Assembly (NCBI GenBank): GCA_963717455.1 | Contig: OY970336.1 | Span: 434,001-498,000 of the forward strand | Reading direction: 5' to 3' | Source: Bog-473 sp963717455 | GTDB taxonomy: Bacteria; Actinomycetota; Acidimicrobiia; Acidimicrobiales; RAAP-2 | Length of the DNA: 64,000 nt | In this document: piece after piece, positions 60,432-64,000 of the stretch | How the letters are laid out: every line of letters starts with the position of its first letter | How positions within the stretch are numbered: the first letter of the stretch is position 1 | Made by a program: the position numbers and the translations under genes | Notes under the pieces: model-generated | Seen by the model: the letters and a program-made list of their open reading frames with translations, nothing else | Told to the model about the DNA's origin: nothing | The model's database searches: none

Positions 60432-60656
60432 ATGGCCAACACGACAGGGCGGCATCCGCCCGCCGGTCGTGGACCCGAGGGCGAGGGCGGTCCGGACGTC
60501 GAGGGAGAATCTTGGGACCAGCGTCACATTCGGGTGACCTTCTGGCTCGAACGGACTCTGCGCGAGGAAGTCCGGGAGGCAGCCAAGGCCCGGGCGTTGA
60601 GCATCACCCAGTTCATCGCCCAGGCTCTTCGACGCGCCGTCGACGACTCCCAGTAG
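60432..60656 (+). CDS. Ribbon-helix-helix (CopG-like) DNA-binding protein
   Basis: This protein has 74 residues from ATG 60432 with GGGGAGGAG upstream. A disordered Gly/Glu-rich N-terminus of about 30 residues is followed by RHIRVTFWLERTLREEVREA and LSITQFIAQALRRAVDD, the beta strand and two helices of an RHH fold. Such proteins control plasmid copy number, partition or transfer and often bind their own promoter. The dyad at 60321-60351 is a good candidate site. No toxin gene follows, so an antitoxin role is not supported. Confidence 0.7.
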   Translation: MANTTGRHPPAGRGPEGEGGPDVEGESWDQRHIRVTFWLERTLREEVREAAKARALSITQFIAQALRRAVDDSQ

Positions 60657-61077
60657 CGCCGCTACCGGAAATCACCATCCTGGGTGGGCTTCGCCAGTGG
60701 AATGCCTCCTTGGAACGTCACCCTGAGCCGAGTTTCCTAGCCTCGGACCGGGTCACTTCCCCCATGAGGGCAACGCGGTCGATTGCTCACAATGTGCCGT
60801 TGAGCTGGGAGGGTGACGTCCGGGGCGACGTCACCCTCCAACCCGAAGTATCTGTGAGGACCGTACGGGATCGAGACGGCTGTCGAGTTGCAGTTGTGCT
60901 GCCCAACGGGGTATCGGGTCGCAGAAATCTTCAAGGAAGCCTCACTCTGGCTTCGGAGGGTGACGTTCAGGGTGACGCTCGTCGCGCATCATCCCCTTCT
61001 GGGTCGACCTTTCTTTGGTCGACCAGCGCGCAATCGGGCACCCACCGCCCGAGCCGGCCGACGGGAGGAGAGGAAGG
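60657..61077. other. Non-coding region rich in GGGTGACGT motifs
   Basis: About 420 bp between the RHH gene and the lipoprotein gene. It contains the perfect dyad GGAGGGTGACGTC / GACGTCACCCTCC (60808-60820, 60827-60839, 6-nt spacer) and further single motifs. No gene is visible. It probably holds the promoter of the following operon and its operators. Confidence 0.55.
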
Positions 61078-61704
61078 GTGACGCCACCGGTGACACCGGC
61101 CAAGACGATGTTGATGAGATCGGCAGCCATCCTGTCCGCCGTCGTCATGGCCGTGGTCATGGCCGGGTGCTCGTCCGGGCCAACCACGCCTGCGAGCACA
61201 TCGACCTCTGTCACCAGGACCACAGGATCGACGAGCACCACCACCACATCGAGCCCAGCAAGCGCAACACAGACAGCGGTCCTGAACGCGTGGGAGTCCG
61301 CCGAGCAAACCCTCTACGGCTACCTCCAAGGATCCTGGCAGCAGGATCGGGCTGGCCTGGTCGGCGGTGAGACGAGCGCCAATCTCTGGCCGAAGCTCGC
61401 CGACTACTTCACCAATCCGGCACTCCAATCAGAGGACAAGTTCCTCGTCGGGGTGAAGATGGGTCAGCTGAACGGGCCAACCACGTACAACCTCGGCCAC
61501 CCGACGGTCACCGCTGTTACTGCCACATCTGCGACGGTCACGGGCTGCATCTACGACTCGGGCACTACCACGGACAGCGGCCAGGCGGGACCAGCAACTC
61601 TCGACGGTGGAGCGGGTGGCGGACAGGGGACATGGAACCTCGTCCTGTCTGGCGGGTCGTGGAAAATCGTCAACTTCAATACCACGTCCGTACCGAAATG
61701 CTGA
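61078..61704 (+). CDS. Putative lipoprotein
   Basis: This protein has 208 residues from GTG 61078 with GGGAGGAGAGGAAG upstream. The N-terminal signal has a lipobox-like VVMAGC (Cys about residue 25) and then a long Ser/Thr-rich linker (about 27-60). The remaining domain contains NAWESAEQTLYGYLQ, LWPKLADYFTNP and a C-terminal GTWNLVLSGGSWKIVNFNTT, resembling small NTF2-like or DUF-type extracellular domains found with conjugation genes. It overlaps the start of the next gene. Confidence 0.6.
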   Translation: MTPPVTPAKTMLMRSAAILSAVVMAVVMAGCSSGPTTPASTSTSVTRTTGSTSTTTTSSPASATQTAVLNAWESAEQTLYGYLQGSWQQDRAGLVGGETSANLWPKLADYFTNPALQSEDKFLVGVKMGQLNGPTTYNLGHPTVTAVTATSATVTGCIYDSGTTTDSGQAGPATLDGGAGGGQGTWNLVLSGGSWKIVNFNTTSVPKC

Positions 61705-62624
61705 CGACCGTCGTTTTTCGCGTCGCGGTTGGCGCTTCGCTTGCAGTGGGGCTCAGTGCCGCTCTCCCGAGTGGCGTCGCGTCCGCCGGCGGGAACACCG
61801 GTGGCTGCACCGACTCAGGCCAAACCGTGAACTGCGGCGCCGGTGCCGGCGGCCAGCCGGGCTCTGATGGCGGGGACGGTGCCGGAGCGACTCTGACCAG
61901 CGGCGGCGGCGGCGGAGCGAGCGCGCCGCCTCAGTGCCCCGACTTCGTGCCCTACTCAGTTGCCATTCCGGGCGGCGGCGATGGTGGCCCGCCCCCGGCC
62001 GGGGCGCCGCAACCCGGAGCCTGGTACGTGAACCTCTGCGCCCAGGGGGGAGTCCAAGGGATGGCGACTGGGGTCGAGTGGTTCGCCACCGGCCAGGTGC
62101 CGGGCACTCCGCCGCCCGACCCCGCCGCGGTGGGCGCGCAGGCGGCCAGTGAGCTTCGTCTCTCCAGCCCTTCGCTAGTCCTGAGCCCGTCGAACAGCGG
62201 GTACGTGAACCTCGCCGAATGGCTCTGGATCGACCCGTCGATCTGGCACCCCTTCACCACCACTGCACAGGCCTGTAACGCCGGCGGGTGCACGACCGCG
62301 TCGGCCACGGCCACCCCGGCGTACGTGACGTGGAGCACCGGCGACGGGTCCATCGTCACCTGCAACGGCCCCGGAACCGCCTACAACACGGCCCTTCCGG
62401 CTGACGCGCAGTCGACCGACTGCTCTCACACCTACACGCAGACCTCCGCGGGCCAGCCCTCACCTGACGGCAATCCCAACGATGCCGCCTTTCCCATTAC
62501 CGCCACGGTGACGTGGACGGTCGCCTGGGCGGGCCCCGACGGGTCGGCCGGCGCTTTACCCAGCCTCACCACGCAAGGCTCGTCCACGCTCAAGGTCGCC
62601 CAGATCGAATCCGTGAACGACTGA
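61698..62624 (+). CDS. Secreted Gly/Pro-rich protein
   Basis: This protein has 308 residues from ATG 61698, overlapping the lipoprotein stop. A signal peptide ends near GVASAGG. The mature N-terminal 80 residues are Gly-rich (GAGAGGQPGSDGGDGAG). The C-terminal half is beta-rich with Cys pairs (QACNAGGCTTAS, IVTCNGPG, STDCSHTYTQ) and a PKD-like pattern VTWSTGDGS, suggesting a surface or adhesion domain. No family name is certain. It is in one operon with the SAF-domain gene 14 bp downstream, so it may belong to the same envelope apparatus. Confidence 0.6.
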   Translation: MLTTVVFRVAVGASLAVGLSAALPSGVASAGGNTGGCTDSGQTVNCGAGAGGQPGSDGGDGAGATLTSGGGGGASAPPQCPDFVPYSVAIPGGGDGGPPPAGAPQPGAWYVNLCAQGGVQGMATGVEWFATGQVPGTPPPDPAAVGAQAASELRLSSPSLVLSPSNSGYVNLAEWLWIDPSIWHPFTTTAQACNAGGCTTASATATPAYVTWSTGDGSIVTCNGPGTAYNTALPADAQSTDCSHTYTQTSAGQPSPDGNPNDAAFPITATVTWTVAWAGPDGSAGALPSLTTQGSSTLKVAQIESVND

Positions 62625-62638
62625 GGAACGGAGATCCG

Positions 62639-63352
62639 ATGGTCACAACCACCACCCCCGCCCGACCCGCCTTCGTGTCCCCGTCGGAGGTCGAGAACCG
62701 GAGCGGACTGCGCCTGGTCACCGGGACTCACCAGCGTCGCCCTTGGCAGATCGGCCTCGGAATCGCCCTGGTTCTGGTGTGTGCGGCGGTAGCGGGAGCG
62801 CTCTTCCAGTCCTCGGCCAAACGCGTGCCGATCGTCGTGGCGGCCAAGAGCTTGGCCGCTGGCACCGTCCTCACTCCGGCTGACCTCGGCACCGCCACGA
62901 TTCCAGCGTCGGGGGACATCACGGCCATGTCGGCCGCCGGGTCGGCCGCCCTGGTCGGCCAGCAGCTCGACACGCCCGTCTACGCCGGCCAGGTGATGGT
63001 CCGCCAGATGCTCTCGACCACACCCCAACTGGCCGGCGGTGAACAGGTCGTCGGCCTGTTGATGAAGGGGGATCAGATGCCCTCTGTGCCCCTCGTGGCC
63101 GGCGACAGCGTCCAGGTCATCGCGGTTCCCCAGCCCGGCCAAGGCTCGACAGTCGGCGGAACGAGTGGAACGATCGGCTCGATTCTGGTGCCCAGAGCCA
63201 CCGTCTTCGCGGTGGGTCCCCCACCAACGAATCAGACCCAGTACGAAGCGTCGGTCTCGCTCGAGGTGCCCAGTACCGACGCCGCCACCGTCACTGCCTA
63301 TGCGGCAGCCGACCAGGTCGGGCTCTCGCTGGTCAGCGAGGGGCAAAAGTGA
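62639..63352 (+). CDS. SAF-domain membrane protein (CpaB/FlgA-like)
   Basis: This 237-residue protein has a cytoplasmic N-terminus, a membrane segment (about residues 39-57: IGLGIALVLVCAAVAGALF) and an external SAF domain beginning VPIVVAAKSLAAGTVLTPADL and continuing to VYAGQVMVRQML. SAF-domain proteins of the CpaB type help assemble Flp/Tad pili, and similar genes occur in actinobacterial conjugation-like clusters before a MinD-like and a TadA/CpaF-like ATPase. Here the next gene is the MinD-like ATPase, overlapping by 4 bp (GTGA). Confidence 0.7.
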   Translation: MVTTTTPARPAFVSPSEVENRSGLRLVTGTHQRRPWQIGLGIALVLVCAAVAGALFQSSAKRVPIVVAAKSLAAGTVLTPADLGTATIPASGDITAMSAAGSAALVGQQLDTPVYAGQVMVRQMLSTTPQLAGGEQVVGLLMKGDQMPSVPLVAGDSVQVIAVPQPGQGSTVGGTSGTIGSILVPRATVFAVGPPPTNQTQYEASVSLEVPSTDAATVTAYAAADQVGLSLVSEGQK

Positions 63353-64000
63353 CCGTCGTCGCCCTCGCTTCGATCAAGGGTTCGCCTGGCGTCACCACCG
63401 CGGCCACAGCCCTCGCGGCGAGTTGGCCTACTGGGCGTCGGGTCCTCCTGGTCGAAGCCGATCCCTTCGGCGGCGACCTGGCCCCCCGCTACGGCTCGAC
63501 CATCACCAACGGGCTCGCATCGCTGTTCGCCGCGGCTCGGCGCACGCTCACTCCCGAGGGCATCTGGGACCACGTCGACCATCTCCCCGGCGGCCTTCCC
63601 GTGCTCTTCGGCCACTCCAACGTGCAGGGCGCCGTGGCCAACGAGAAGGCGTGGCCCGCCATCGCGGAGGCGCTGGACGCCCTCGACGCCGACGTGGTCG
63701 TCGACGCCGGCCGGCTCCTTCCTCACTTCGCCGGCGGCATCCGCGACGTGCTCGCACACAGCGATGTCCTGGTCGTCCTGTGCGATCCGACGCTCGAGGG
63801 GATCGTCCATCTCCGAGCCGCCCTTCCCGGCCTGGTGGCCGAGATGTCTACCCGAGCGCTCCTGGTCGTCCCCACCGGCTCGGGGGGCTATTCGGGGACC
63901 GAGATCGGGAAGACCCTCGGGGTCGACGTCGGGCCACCGATGCCCGACGATCGGAAGGCCGCCGACGCGCTGGCCAACAAGCGCGCCATCACGCGGCTCG
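63349..64000 (+). CDS. MinD/ParA-like ATPase, 3' truncated by window
   Basis: The frame from GTG 63349, overlapping the SAF-domain stop, is open to the window end (217 codons visible). The deviant Walker A reads SIKGSPGVTTAATALA, with Val where the second Lys/Gly-Lys is normally found, then LLVEADPFGGDLAPRYG (switch I Asp) and VVVDAGRLL. This matches the CpaE/MinD-like proteins of Tad pilus or transfer clusters, which position the assembly machine. Lack of the standard GKT residues may mean altered ATP hydrolysis. A TadA/CpaF-like gene is predicted next, outside the window. Confidence 0.7.
   Translation, partial: MTVVALASIKGSPGVTTAATALAASWPTGRRVLLVEADPFGGDLAPRYGSTITNGLASLFAAARRTLTPEGIWDHVDHLPGGLPVLFGHSNVQGAVANEKAWPAIAEALDALDADVVVDAGRLLPHFAGGIRDVLAHSDVLVVLCDPTLEGIVHLRAALPGLVAEMSTRALLVVPTGSGGYSGTEIGKTLGVDVGPPMPDDRKAADALANKRAITRL

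Larger units (their letters stand above)
60170..60980. repeat. Dispersed GGGTGACGTYC motif family
   Basis: The motif (R)GGGTGACGTYC occurs repeatedly: minus strand at 60170-60206 (two units), 60241-60274 (two units) and 60714-60724; as a perfect dyad at 60808-60839; plus strand at 60956-60980 (two units). Related copies are at 28382-28392, 28989-28999 and 29075-29110. The copies at 29075-29110 and 60170-60206 also share CCATCTGGAG downstream, so they descend from the same sequence. They all lie in non-coding DNA near excisionase-like genes and may be binding sites of an element regulator. Confidence 0.6.

Noticed and set aside
1..64000. CRISPR array or rRNA genes
   Set aside because: No regularly spaced direct repeats with unique spacers and no conserved rRNA blocks were seen.

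Overview
The window is GC-rich DNA of actinobacterial type. Pointers are a mycothiol-dependent maleylpyruvate-isomerase-type protein, an F420/flavin luciferase-like oxidoreductase, a PucR regulator, a DesK/NarL-type two-component pair and many GTG starts. An Acidimicrobiia-like soil or water bacterium would fit, but the genus cannot be fixed from sequence alone. The window is unusually rich in mobile DNA: an IS110 element, an ISL3 element with a perfect 8-bp target duplication, a group II intron, an IS630 transposase, an IS3 element, a three-recombinase RIT element nested inside that IS3, two related two-recombinase elements with inverted ends, a lone tyrosine recombinase and at least two tRNA-type integrases.

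Layout. 1-20 kb: a truncated membrane glycosyltransferase-like gene, the first two-recombinase element (922-3369), a secreted alpha/beta hydrolase, IS110, small enzymes around ISL3 (8126-9541), a methyltransferase, a phosphotransferase, a pRiA4b-type protein, a DUF2293 protein, an integrase, a hydrolase-adenylate cyclase fusion and the group II intron. 20-25.5 kb: response regulator and histidine kinase, divergent from a membrane-bound alpha/beta hydrolase and a DUF4386-type membrane protein. 25.6-32.1 kb: the second two-recombinase element (first gene frameshifted), then an excisionase-like gene and a frameshifted integrase abutting tRNA-Ile(GAT), then a second frameshifted integrase.

32.5-50.6 kb is a metabolic island. 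A six-gene minus-strand operon (alanine dehydrogenase, class III aminotransferase, beta-ureidopropionase, dihydropyrimidinase/hydantoinase, luciferase-like oxidoreductase, methylmalonate/malonate semialdehyde dehydrogenase) encodes the lower reductive pyrimidine (uracil/thymine) or hydantoin pathway down to acyl-CoA. It faces a PucR regulator. Next comes a plus-strand cluster: an M29/NicX-like metalloenzyme, an SCP2-like protein, an amino-acid-type ABC transporter, an ACMSD-like amidohydrolase, a CodA-like deaminase, an isochorismatase-like amidase and a VOC protein. This looks like uptake and opening of a nitrogen compound, perhaps an N-heterocycle.

52.9-59.4 kb holds the most unusual locus. 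A proline-rich ORF carries four copies of a T-x-[V/T]-R-G-E motif. It is followed at once by an ATP-grasp gene resembling graspetide/RiPP maturases and by a membrane protein. The ATP-grasp gene is split by an IS3-family element that is itself split by a RIT element. Removing the IS and one copy of its 3-bp duplication restores a continuous 300-codon gene, so this appears to be a recently inactivated candidate RiPP locus. 59.7-64 kb begins another element-like module: an AlpA-type gene, a ribbon-helix-helix gene with a palindromic operator candidate, many GGGTGACGTYC motifs, secreted proteins, a SAF-domain protein and a MinD/ParA-like ATPase that runs off the window.
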